Source of the DNA: Lysobacterales bacterium
GTDB lineage: Bacteria > Pseudomonadota > Gammaproteobacteria > Xanthomonadales > Rhodanobacteraceae
NCBI GenBank assembly: GCA_014338185.1
Contig: QUBV01000032.1
Span: forward strand, 1 to 35,937
Length of the DNA stretch: 35,937 nucleotides
Reading direction: 5' to 3'
Program-made: the position numbers and the translations under genes
The notes under the pieces: generated by a model
The model's database searches: none
Told to the model about the DNA's origin: nothing
Seen by the model: only the letters and a program-made list of their open reading frames with translations
Shown here: piece after piece, positions 17,587 to 23,243 of the stretch
Layout of the letters: the number at the start of each line of letters is the position of its first letter
Numbering within the stretch: position 1 is the first letter of the stretch

Positions 17587-18543
17587 TCAATCGGCTGCGC
17601 GATGGCCCGACTCGAGCACGTCCAGTTCCACGCCACGACCCCGCAACCAATGCGCGATGAGCGCGCGCGACACCGATACCCGCGGCGGCAGGCTCAGCGA
17701 GCCGTCGGCCAGGCCATCGACGAGTTCGCCTGCGCTGAACCAGCGCGCCGCCGCGAGCTCGTGGCCGACGCGGATCGCCGGATCCTCGGCCTCGGCGCTG
17801 AAGCCGAGCATGAGCGCAGCCGGGAACGGCCATGGCTGCGAGGAGTGGTAGTGGCAAGCGCCCACGCGCACGCCGGCTTCCTCGTGCACCTCGCGCCGCA
17901 CCGCGTCTTCGAGCGATTCGCCCGGCTCGACGAAGCCCGCGAGCGTGGACCAGCGCCCCGGTTGCCAGCTCGCCTGGCGCCCGAGCAGGCAGCGGTCCTG
18001 CCAGCCGACGATCACGATGATGGCCGGGTCGAGCCGCGGGAACTGGTCGATGCCGCAGGCCGGGTTGCTGCAGCGTGCGCGGTGTCCGAGCGCAAGCAGT
18101 TCGAGCCTCGCGCCACAGGCGCCGCACCAGCGCGCGCGCGACTGCCAGTGCGCGAGCGCACGCGCGTAGGCGAACAGTCCGCTGTCAAAGCCGGGCAGGC
18201 GCAATCCGGCGCCGCGCAGGTCGAGGTCATCCACCGCCAGTTCGCGCGCGAGCGCCGCGCCCGCGGCCGCATCGACCTGGATCGAGAACAGCGGCCCGGC
18301 GCCATCCTCGCCCAGATACGTGGCCGCCGCCTGCGGCAGCAAGGCGCGCTGCTCCACGCTGCCGAGCAGGCGCAAGCCGGCGCCCGCGACCAGCGCGCGG
18401 TAGCCATCGCGCGCATCCTCGCGCAGTACCAGGTAGCGGCTGCGTGGATCGGCCGCCTGCGCGAGTGCCCACGCCGCGTCCTCGCGCTGCTCGGCATGGC
18501 GATCGAGCGCCAGGCCGGCGAACACGTGCGCGGGTTCGACCAA
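17587..18543 (-). CDS. nudC: NAD+ diphosphatase / RNA deNADding enzyme NudC
   Basis: About 318 residues. NudC hydrolyses NAD(H) and removes NAD caps from RNA 5' ends. The zinc ribbon uses Cys140, Cys143, Cys158 and Cys163. The Nudix box GFVEPGESLEDAVRREVHEE starts at residue 203, and the NudC-specific SQPWPFP motif is at 235-241. The start is uncertain: TTG 18543, seven bases after the erpA stop, gives MVEPAHVFAGLALDR, while GTG 18525 gives a protein six residues shorter; there is no nearby ATG. A weak start might keep its level low. It follows erpA with a 6-base gap and is probably translated from the same mRNA. Confidence 0.93.
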   Translation of the reverse strand: MVEPAHVFAGLALDRHAEQREDAAWALAQAADPRSRYLVLREDARDGYRALVAGAGLRLLGSVEQRALLPQAAATYLGEDGAGPLFSIQVDAAAGAALARELAVDDLDLRGAGLRLPGFDSGLFAYARALAHWQSRARWCGACGARLELLALGHRARCSNPACGIDQFPRLDPAIIVIVGWQDRCLLGRQASWQPGRWSTLAGFVEPGESLEDAVRREVHEEAGVRVGACHYHSSQPWPFPAALMLGFSAEAEDPAIRVGHELAAARWFSAGELVDGLADGSLSLPPRVSVSRALIAHWLRGRGVELDVLESGHRAAD

Positions 18544-18549
18544 GAGCGG

Positions 18550-18918
18550 TCAGACCGTGAACGAGGAACCGCAGCCGCAGGTGGTGCGCGCGTTGGGATT
18601 GCGGATCACGAACTGCGCGCCGCTGAGCGACTCGGTGTAGTCGACCTCGGCCCCGGCCAGGTATTGCAGGCTCAGCGGATCGACCAGCAGCGTCACGCCG
18701 TCGCGATCGAGCGCGACATCATCCTCGGCCCGCTCCTCGTCGAAGGTGAAGCCGTACTGGAAGCCCGAGCAGCCGCCGCCGCTGATGTACACGCGCAGCT
18801 TGAGTTCGGGATTGCCTTCCTCGGCGATGAGCTCGCGCACCTTCCGCGCCGCCGCGCCGGTGAACACGAGGGGCGCCGCGCCGGTGTCGAGATAGGTCGG
18901 GGTGGCAGTATCGGTCAT
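18550..18918 (-). CDS. erpA: Iron-sulfur cluster insertion protein ErpA
   Basis: A 122-residue A-type carrier that delivers Fe-S clusters to target enzymes. The three cluster cysteines are visible: Cys50 in [11 protein letters not shown] and Cys114 and Cys116 in [29 protein letters not shown] is the usual N-terminal helix region. ATG 18918 is chosen; an in-frame ATG ten codons upstream would lie inside the likely leader. A TAGAAT -10 that overlaps the stop codon of the upstream bactofilin gene precedes it by about 43 bases. nudC follows with a 6-base gap. Confidence 0.96.
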   Translation of the reverse strand: MTDTATPTYLDTGAAPLVFTGAAARKVRELIAEEGNPELKLRVYISGGGCSGFQYGFTFDEERAEDDVALDRDGVTLLVDPLSLQYLAGAEVDYTESLSGAQFVIRNPNARTTCGCGSSFTV

Positions 18919-18960
18919 GGCTCGAAGTCGCTCGCCAGCACGCGGCATTGCGTGGTGGTC

Positions 18961-18966
18961 ATTCTA
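18961..18966 (-). promoter_or_regulatory. -10 element TAGAAT for erpA, overlapping the bactofilin stop codon
   Basis: On the minus strand TAGAAT begins with the TAG stop of the bactofilin gene. The predicted leader of erpA is about 36 bases. No good -35 is seen in the bactofilin coding end. Confidence 0.5.
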
Positions 18967-19398
18967 GGCCGACGCGGTGGCGGTGGCGCCTGCCGCCGCA
19001 TCCGCATCCGCGACCGGCCCGGTGAGGCGGCGCGGCGTGCCATCGACATAGTTCATGCTGCCGGTGACCTGCGCGCCCGCGGTCATCTCCAGCACCTTGT
19101 AGTACACGTTGCCGTTGATGCGCGCGCTGGCGCCCAGCTCCAGCCGCTCGGCCACGTGCAGGTCGCCTTCGACCATGCCGTTGATCACGGCGCTGAACAC
19201 GTGCACCTCGCCCTTGACGCGGCCCTTCTCGCTCAGCGTGAGCACCGCGCCGGGGCCTTCGGCCGCGATCGTGCCGTGGACCGCGCCGTCCAGGTGCAGC
19301 CCGCCATCGAACTGGATGTCGCCATGGATCGTGGTGCCGTCGGCGATCAGCGTGCTGATCGAGGCGACGACGCGATCGCGCTTGTCACTGCGGAACAT
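18964..19398 (-). CDS. Bactofilin (polymer-forming cytoskeletal protein)
   Basis: A 144-residue protein of the bactofilin (DUF583, CcmA/BacA) family, which forms filaments that position cell-wall and morphogenesis enzymes at the membrane. The core right-handed beta-helix repeats are visible: TTIHGDIQFDGGLHLDGAVH, GRVKGEVHVFSAVINGMVEG, DLHVAERLELGASARINGNV. Short flexible ends flank the core, with an Ala/Thr-rich tail. Its start overlaps the end of the DUF6776 gene by 14 bases, so the two are translationally coupled and probably work together. Confidence 0.93.
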   Translation of the reverse strand: MFRSDKRDRVVASISTLIADGTTIHGDIQFDGGLHLDGAVHGTIAAEGPGAVLTLSEKGRVKGEVHVFSAVINGMVEGDLHVAERLELGASARINGNVYYKVLEMTAGAQVTGSMNYVDGTPRRLTGPVADADAAAGATATASA

Positions 19399-20104
19399 TG
19401 TCGTTCTCCTGGCCCTTGCTCGCGTCGGCCCAGGTGAAGGCCTGTTCGGCGCGCGCACCGTCGCCTTCGGCGCGCACCACGACGCGATTGGGCACAAACC
19501 CGTCGGGAAGCATCATGGTACCGCGCACCTGCGCAAAATACTTGAACGCGTACGCAATTCCGCCGGCGTTGGGGTCCTGCGCCAGCGTCTTCCAGTCGAG
19601 CGTCTCGAGCCGCCCGTCGACCACGCCCTCCACGGTCAGCGCGATGCGCCCGCTGGTTTCCTCGCCGCGCTTGAAGTTCTGGGTCAGGGTCGCGACGAAG
19701 TTCCACGCGCGCGAACCCGCCACCGGCATGAGCCGCAGCGCATGCACGGTGAGCCCTTCGCGCTTGCCACCGAGCAGCCGCCCATAGAACGCCAGGTCCG
19801 CGCGCAGGCCATCGATCTCCTCGTCGCGATCGCGCAGCGAGGTCTGCAGGTCGGCCAGTGCCGCCTTGGCCACCTGCTCGGAGCGCGCCAGCTGCGCGAT
19901 GCGCGCATCCTGCGCCGAGCTGCGCTCCTGGGCGACGCGCAACGCGGCGCTGCTGCCGGCATCGGCGTTGTGGCGCATCAGGGCCGAGGTCAGCAGCGCG
20001 GTCAGCAGCAGCGACGCGAGCCAGATGGCCGCGAGCGACCAGCGCCGCCGGCGATCCTGTGCCGGGTCCGAGCTGCGCACGACATAGGTGGGCAATGGGG
20101 CCAT
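19385..20104 (-). CDS. DUF6776-type membrane protein with coiled coil
   Basis: A 239-residue protein with a basic N-terminus, one transmembrane helix (about 24-43, LAAIWLASLLLTALLTSALM), a coiled-coil stretch (about 55-105, many Ala/Leu/Glu/Arg heptads such as SLRDRDEEIDGLRADLAF) and a C-terminal domain containing VTLTQNFKRGEE-like strands (AWNFVATLTQNFKRGEETSG). I associate it with the DUF6776 family, found next to bactofilin in Xanthomonads. The overlap with the bactofilin start suggests it is the membrane anchor or partner of the bactofilin polymer; this is inference. A good promoter lies about 30 bases upstream. Confidence 0.8.
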   Translation of the reverse strand: MAPLPTYVVRSSDPAQDRRRRWSLAAIWLASLLLTALLTSALMRHNADAGSSAALRVAQERSSAQDARIAQLARSEQVAKAALADLQTSLRDRDEEIDGLRADLAFYGRLLGGKREGLTVHALRLMPVAGSRAWNFVATLTQNFKRGEETSGRIALTVEGVVDGRLETLDWKTLAQDPNAGGIAYAFKYFAQVRGTMMLPDGFVPNRVVVRAEGDGARAEQAFTWADASKGQENDNVPQ

Positions 20105-20133
20105 GGTGACTACCGCGCCGAAGGGGACCCGCG

Positions 20134-20163
20134 CTTATACGGTCGGCCGCCGGCGCGGGTCAA
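20134..20163 (-). promoter_or_regulatory. Promoter of the DUF6776-bactofilin operon
   Basis: On the minus strand TTGACC (20163-20158, five of six) and TATAAG (20139-20134, five of six) are separated by 18 bases. Predicted leader about 23 bases. It is divergent from the hemJ promoter. Confidence 0.65.
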
Positions 20164-20195
20164 CGCGCGCCGCAGCAGCCGCCGCGGCGCCTGGC

Positions 20196-20201
20196 TACAA
20201 T
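20196..20201 (+). promoter_or_regulatory. -10 element TACAAT for hemJ
   Basis: TACAAT (five of six) lies 27 bases before the hemJ ATG, giving a leader of about 20 bases. No clear -35. Confidence 0.5.
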
Positions 20202-20227
20202 CGCGTCTTTGTGCAACGGCGCACGCG

Positions 20228-20656
20228 ATGCTCTGGCTCAAGGCATTCCACATCATCTTCGTCGTGACCTGGTTCGCGGGCCTGTTCTACCTGCCGCGAC
20301 TGTTCATCTATCACGCGCAGGCGAGCGAGGTGGCGTCGCGCGAACGCTTCAAGCTCATGGAACGGCGCCTGCTCGGCATCACCCATATCGGCGGCATGCT
20401 CGCGCTCGGCTTCGGCCTGGCCACGATGACGGCCTATGCATGGCACAACCCCGCCTACCTGCAACAAGGCTGGCTGCACACCAAACTGGCGCTGGTCGTG
20501 GTGCTGGTCGGCTACCACGTCATGCTCATGCGCATGACCGCGCAATTCGCGCGTGACGCGAACACGCGCAGCGACCGCTGGCTGCGCGTGTTCAACGAAA
20601 TCCCCGCACTGCTGCTCATCGCGATCGTGCTGCTGGTGGTGCTCAAGCCCTGGTGA
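20228..20656 (+). CDS. hemJ: Protoporphyrinogen IX oxidase, HemJ type
   Basis: A 142-residue inner-membrane protein that oxidises protoporphyrinogen IX to protoporphyrin IX, the penultimate step of heme synthesis. It starts LWLKAFHIIFVVTWFAGLFY, the HemJ signature with conserved His8. Four hydrophobic helices are visible (about 5-24, 53-72, 82-103, 122-140). GWLHTKLALVVVLVGYH contains the conserved lysine. ERRLL and the C-terminal lysine-proline-tryptophan end are typical. Convergent with bfr across a short GC hairpin. Confidence 0.95.
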   Translation: MLWLKAFHIIFVVTWFAGLFYLPRLFIYHAQASEVASRERFKLMERRLLGITHIGGMLALGFGLATMTAYAWHNPAYLQQGWLHTKLALVVVLVGYHVMLMRMTAQFARDANTRSDRWLRVFNEIPALLLIAIVLLVVLKPW

Positions 20657-20675
20657 GGCGCGCGCGCCGCGCGCC
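20657..20675. terminator. GC hairpin between hemJ and bfr
   Basis: GGCGCGC and GCGCGCC form a 7-base stem with a 5-base loop, starting directly after the hemJ stop and 11 bases from the bfr stop. No T-tract. Confidence 0.45.
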
Positions 20676-20686
20676 GGCGCCACGCC

Positions 20687-21157
20687 TCAGTCGCGCAGCT
20701 TGTCCTGCAGGTACAGGTTCTCGCCGAGCCGGTCGATGAGGCCGAGCTGGGTTTCGAGCCAGTCGATGTGCTCCTCTTCCGACTCGAGGATGCGTTCGAG
20801 CAGTTCGCGGCTCACGTAGTCGCCGAGCGCCTCGCAATCGGCGATGCCGGCCTTGAGGTCGGGCACCGCGGTCATTTCCAGCTGCAGGTCGCACTCGAGC
20901 ATCTCGCGCGGCGTCTCGCCGATGCGCAGCTTGCCCAGCGCCTGCAGGTTGGGCAGGCCATCGAGGAACAGGATGCGCTCGATCAGCACGTCGGCGTGCT
21001 TCATCTCGTCGATCGACTCCTTGTACTCGTGCTCGGCCAGTTCCTTGTAGCCCCAGTTGCGAAACATGCGCGAGTGCAGGAAATACTGGTTGATCGAGGT
21101 GAGTTCGTTGAACAACGCCTTGTTGAGGTGCGCGATGACCTTCGGGTCGCCTTTCAT
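20687..21157 (-). CDS. bfr: Bacterioferritin
   Basis: A 156-residue subunit of the 24-mer iron-storage protein. All ferroxidase ligands are present with canonical numbering: Glu18, Glu51, His54, Glu94, Glu127 and His130. Met52 is the heme ligand at the subunit interface. Length is exactly that of typical Bfr. ATG 21157 follows AGGAA by six bases. bfd lies 132 bases upstream on the same strand with its own promoter, and a separate bfr promoter is visible. Confidence 0.97.
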   Translation of the reverse strand: MKGDPKVIAHLNKALFNELTSINQYFLHSRMFRNWGYKELAEHEYKESIDEMKHADVLIERILFLDGLPNLQALGKLRIGETPREMLECDLQLEMTAVPDLKAGIADCEALGDYVSRELLERILESEEEHIDWLETQLGLIDRLGENLYLQDKLRD

Positions 21158-21215
21158 GATGGTTCCTGCTGCGGCCGCGCAGCGGACCACCCGCCGCGCG
21201 CAATGAAGACGCCCG

Positions 21216-21244
21216 ACTATACGAGCGTGCGTCGCGCACGGCAA
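21216..21244 (-). promoter_or_regulatory. bfr promoter
   Basis: On the minus strand TTGCCG (21244-21239, four of six) and TATAGT (21221-21216, five of six) are separated by 17 bases. The predicted leader is about 52 bases. No Fur-box-like sequence was seen here, unlike at bfd. Confidence 0.55.
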
Positions 21245-21289
21245 AGCCGCGCACGCCGGTGCGCGACCAGGGACGGCAATGCGTGCGGC

Positions 21290-21499
21290 TCAGGCCGCGT
21301 GCGCGAACAACGGCAGGCCGAGCGGACGCGACTGCGCGGTCACGGCCTCGTCGAACACCGCACGCGCGACGTCCTCGCAATTGCCGCAGCAACCCGAGCA
21401 CCCCGTGCTGTCGCGCAGGTCGGCGAAGGTCGACGTGCCCTCGGCCACGGCGGCACGGATATCGCGGTCGGTGAGGGCATTGCAGATGCAGACGTACAT
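21290..21499 (-). CDS. bfd: Bacterioferritin-associated ferredoxin
   Basis: A 69-residue [2Fe-2S] protein that docks on bacterioferritin and passes electrons from Fpr to release stored iron as Fe(II). Cluster ligands Cys4, Cys6, Cys38 and Cys41 sit at the same positions as in E. coli Bfd (MYVCIC and CCGNC). Two more cysteines (34 and 37) lie in the loop. ATG 21499 gives the standard N-terminus. A consensus -35 promoter overlapped by a Fur-box-like sequence lies just upstream, consistent with induction under iron starvation. Confidence 0.95.
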   Translation of the reverse strand: MYVCICNALTDRDIRAAVAEGTSTFADLRDSTGCSGCCGNCEDVARAVFDEAVTAQSRPLGLPLFAHAA

Positions 21500-21526
21500 G
21501 GCACGGCCAAGACACGGGACCGCGCC

Positions 21527-21555
21527 ATTCAATTGCAAACAAGAATGATTGTCAA
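21527..21555 (-). promoter_or_regulatory. bfd promoter
   Basis: On the minus strand a perfect TTGACA (21555-21550) and TTGAAT (21532-21527, four of six) are separated by exactly 17 bases. The predicted leader is about 20 bases. The stretch is markedly AT-richer than its surroundings. Confidence 0.7.
21540..21554 (-). promoter_or_regulatory. Putative Fur box over the bfd promoter
   Basis: The minus-strand sequence TGACAATCATTCTTG matches the 7-1-7 Fur consensus (TGATAAT-N-ATTATCA) at 10 of 14 positions. It overlaps the -35 and the spacer, where bound Fur would block RNA polymerase. Fur control of bfd is well established in other gammaproteobacteria. Confidence 0.6.
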
Positions 21556-21571
21556 TACCGATACGGGCGCA

Positions 21572-22102
21572 TCAGCCCGCCTGCGCCCTCGTTTCGGGCA
21601 ACGGCTGCGGCCGCAACGACACCGCGCAGCTGGCCTCGGCCAGCGTCACCAGATGGCGCAGCGCCTGTTCGTACACGCGGCGCTTGAAGTTGACCACGTG
21701 CGCGGCCGGATACCAGAAGTCCACCCAGCGCCACAGGTCGAATTCGGGCTCGGCGTGCGCATCCAGGCGCACCGCGGAGTCGTCACCGAGCAGGCGCAGC
21801 AGGAACCACACCTGCTTCTGGCCGATGCAGACCGGCCGGTCACGGCGGCGCACGAAGCGCTGTGGCAGGCGATAGCGCAGCCAACCCGGCGTGGCGCCCA
21901 GCACCTCGACGTGGTGCGGCTGCAGGCCGGTCTCCTCCGCCAATTCGCGGTACATCGCCTCGAGCGGCGTCTCGTCGCTGTTCATACCGCCTTGCGGGAA
22001 CTGCCAACCGTCGCGCCCGATGCGGCGTGCCCAGAACACGCTGCCTTGCGCATTCATGAGGATGATGCCGACGTTGGGCCGGTAGCCATCGGGATCAATC
22101 AT
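21572..22102 (-). CDS. rppH: RNA 5' pyrophosphohydrolase RppH
   Basis: A 176-residue Nudix enzyme that removes pyrophosphate from 5' triphosphate RNA and so triggers RNase E decay. It begins [20 protein letters not shown]. The Nudix box runs from Gly38 to Leu60 with Arg52, Glu53, Glu56 and Glu57, the same catalytic numbering as E. coli Rpp[21 protein letters not shown] is the conserved C-terminal segment. Length equals the E. coli protein. An upstream in-frame ATG at 22162 is rejected because the [12 protein letters not shown] start is universal. bfd is 72 bases downstream but has its own promoter. Confidence 0.97.
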   Translation of the reverse strand: MIDPDGYRPNVGIILMNAQGSVFWARRIGRDGWQFPQGGMNSDETPLEAMYRELAEETGLQPHHVEVLGATPGWLRYRLPQRFVRRRDRPVCIGQKQVWFLLRLLGDDSAVRLDAHAEPEFDLWRWVDFWYPAAHVVNFKRRVYEQALRHLVTLAEASCAVSLRPQPLPETRAQAG

Positions 22103-22132
22103 GTCGAAACAACGATGCAAGTACTTGATCCG

Positions 22133-22162
22133 ATTGTTCCACACGCCTTGCGCACGCGGCAA
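22133..22162 (-). promoter_or_regulatory. Candidate rppH promoter
   Basis: On the minus strand TTGCCG (22162-22157) and AACAAT (22138-22133) are 18 bases apart, four of six matches each. Weak, but it is the best pair in the gap. Confidence 0.3.
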
Positions 22163-22183
22163 GCCGAGCGTGGCGGCGATGGC

Positions 22184-22211
22184 TTGACAGGGGTTGGCAA
22201 GCCACTAGAAT
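22184..22211 (+). promoter_or_regulatory. Strong promoter upstream of tRNA-Met
   Basis: A perfect TTGACA (22184-22189), a 16-base spacer and TAGAAT (22206-22211, five of six). It points towards the tRNA, but its predicted start (about 22218) is 110 bases before the mature tRNA 5' end. A second -10 lies closer to the tRNA. Confidence 0.65.
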
Positions 22212-22311
22212 CGCTCGCCCCGCGCGGACGCACGCCACCCGCAGCGCGCCACACGCCAGCGCGCGTGCCGCGCAGTGGCATCCGCCGCCGCGGCGACGTG
22301 CCCGCACACGG

Positions 22312-22317
22312 TACAAT
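22312..22317 (+). promoter_or_regulatory. Proximal -10 element TACAAT for tRNA-Met
   Basis: TACAAT lies 10 bases before the mature tRNA 5' end, so a transcript from it would have almost no 5' leader. No -35 match is seen. Confidence 0.4.
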
Positions 22318-22327
22318 GCGGCGCCAT

Positions 22328-22404
22328 GGCTATGTAGCTCAGCCGGTTAGAGCACAGCACTCATAATGCTGGGGTCGGTGGTTCGAGTCCACCCATAGCC
22401 ACCA
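22328..22404 (+). tRNA. Elongator tRNA-Met (anticodon CAU)
   Basis: A 77-base gene with encoded CCA. The acceptor stem GGCTATG pairs with CATAGCC. The anticodon stem CAGCA/TGCTG encloses loop CTCATAA with anticodon CAT, and the T-arm contains GGTTCGAGTCC. The overall sequence resembles E. coli elongator tRNA-Met rather than initiator tRNA (the first pair is G-C) or the lysidine-modified tRNA-Ile. Confidence 0.95.
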
Positions 22405-22438
22405 CCCGATCGCACGCGTACCCGCATCGCCGCGCGCA

Positions 22439-23110
22439 TCAATGCCCGGGCACCACCGGGTACAGGATCGCACCGAAGTCCTGTTGTGGATGGTCGAGCA
22501 TGATCTCGATCACCAGGGGCACGAGCGCGAGCATGATGTTGGCGCCGTCGCGCACCTGGGTGCGGTTGACCGTGCTGTTCCAGGTCGCGCCGCCATGCAC
22601 GAGCTGGTTGCGCAGCACGTACAGCCGGTCGAACACGACCGACAGCACCACGTCGGCGCGCGATTCGAGAATGGCGCGCGTGGCGAGCCGGGTGCTGGCC
22701 GCCAGCGTCTCCTTCCAGCGACTGCCCGCATCGTGTTCACGCAAGGCGCGCCAGAACGGCTCGAACACGTACGGATTGCCGATCATGCTGCGGATCGCAC
22801 CCGGGAATCGGCTCAGCAGCAGCGCGGCGATGCGCGCGTCCGCATCGAGCGCGAGCACGCGCGCGAAGAACGCATTGAGCTGCTCGCGCGCACTGCCCTC
22901 CAGCGCAAACTCGTTGGCGTAGGCGGCGTTGAACGCGATCCACAGGAACACGAAGCGCGCATCGGCGTCGTGGTGTTCGACCTCGGCGCGCGCGAGCCAG
23001 CTGATGGCGCGGTGCAGTCGCACCCGCGCGGGCTCGTCGAACTGCGCGCCGCGTTCGGCCAGGAGCAGCTTGAGGCGCGCGGCATGGCCGTTGGCATCCT
23101 CCGGATTCAT
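22439..23110 (-). CDS. HEPN-domain-like protein (Apea-like)
   Basis: A 223-residue, mostly helical protein. RNQLVHGG (Arg167-x4-His172) is the RNxxxH motif of HEPN RNases, and the following DGANIMLALVPLVIEIML helix fits the Apea-like HEPN group. VFLWIAFNAAYANEF (54-68) is also typical of this group. Many such proteins are RNA-cleaving defence or toxin components, while others are inactive. No nucleotidyltransferase (MNT) antitoxin lies next to it, so a canonical toxin-antitoxin pair is not supported. ATG 23110 follows GGAGG by four bases, and this ribosome-binding site lies in a hairpin (23112-23136). The upstream minus-strand gene is the ThDP enzyme, 133 bases away. Confidence 0.7.
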   Translation of the reverse strand: MNPEDANGHAARLKLLLAERGAQFDEPARVRLHRAISWLARAEVEHHDADARFVFLWIAFNAAYANEFALEGSAREQLNAFFARVLALDADARIAALLLSRFPGAIRSMIGNPYVFEPFWRALREHDAGSRWKETLAASTRLATRAILESRADVVLSVVFDRLYVLRNQLVHGGATWNSTVNRTQVRDGANIMLALVPLVIEIMLDHPQQDFGAILYPVVPGH

Positions 23111-23111
23111 C

Positions 23112-23136
23112 GCGCCTCCGGCTGGTCCCGGAGCGC
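23112..23136 (-). promoter_or_regulatory. Hairpin sequestering the ribosome-binding site of the HEPN gene
   Basis: On the minus-strand RNA, GCG-CUCCGG pairs with CCGGAG-CGC (one G bulged) around a 6-base loop. The GGAGG ribosome-binding site lies in the 3' arm, four bases from the AUG. Nine pairs in total would hide the site until the stem is opened. Confidence 0.5.
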
Positions 23137-23243
23137 CACCGCGGCAGCGGGCCGCGGCGTGCGGCGGCGACCACGCCGGTGGCCGGCGGCCGAGCGGCGA
23201 CGCGCGCGCCCGCATGTAGCCGCAGCCTGTCGACCGTGCCGCC

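Noticed and set aside
17317-19437. A 706-codon plus-strand frame across ampE, nudC, erpA and bactofilin
   Set aside because: Antisense to four genes with intact catalytic or structural motifs.
22328-22404. tRNA-Ile with CAU anticodon or initiator tRNA-fMet
   Set aside because: Acceptor and D-arm sequence match elongator tRNA-Met, and the first base pair is G-C, unlike initiator tRNA.
22439-23110. HEPN-MNT toxin-antitoxin pair
   Set aside because: No nucleotidyltransferase gene lies beside it; the upstream neighbour on the strand is the ThDP enzyme and the downstream neighbour is tRNA-Met.
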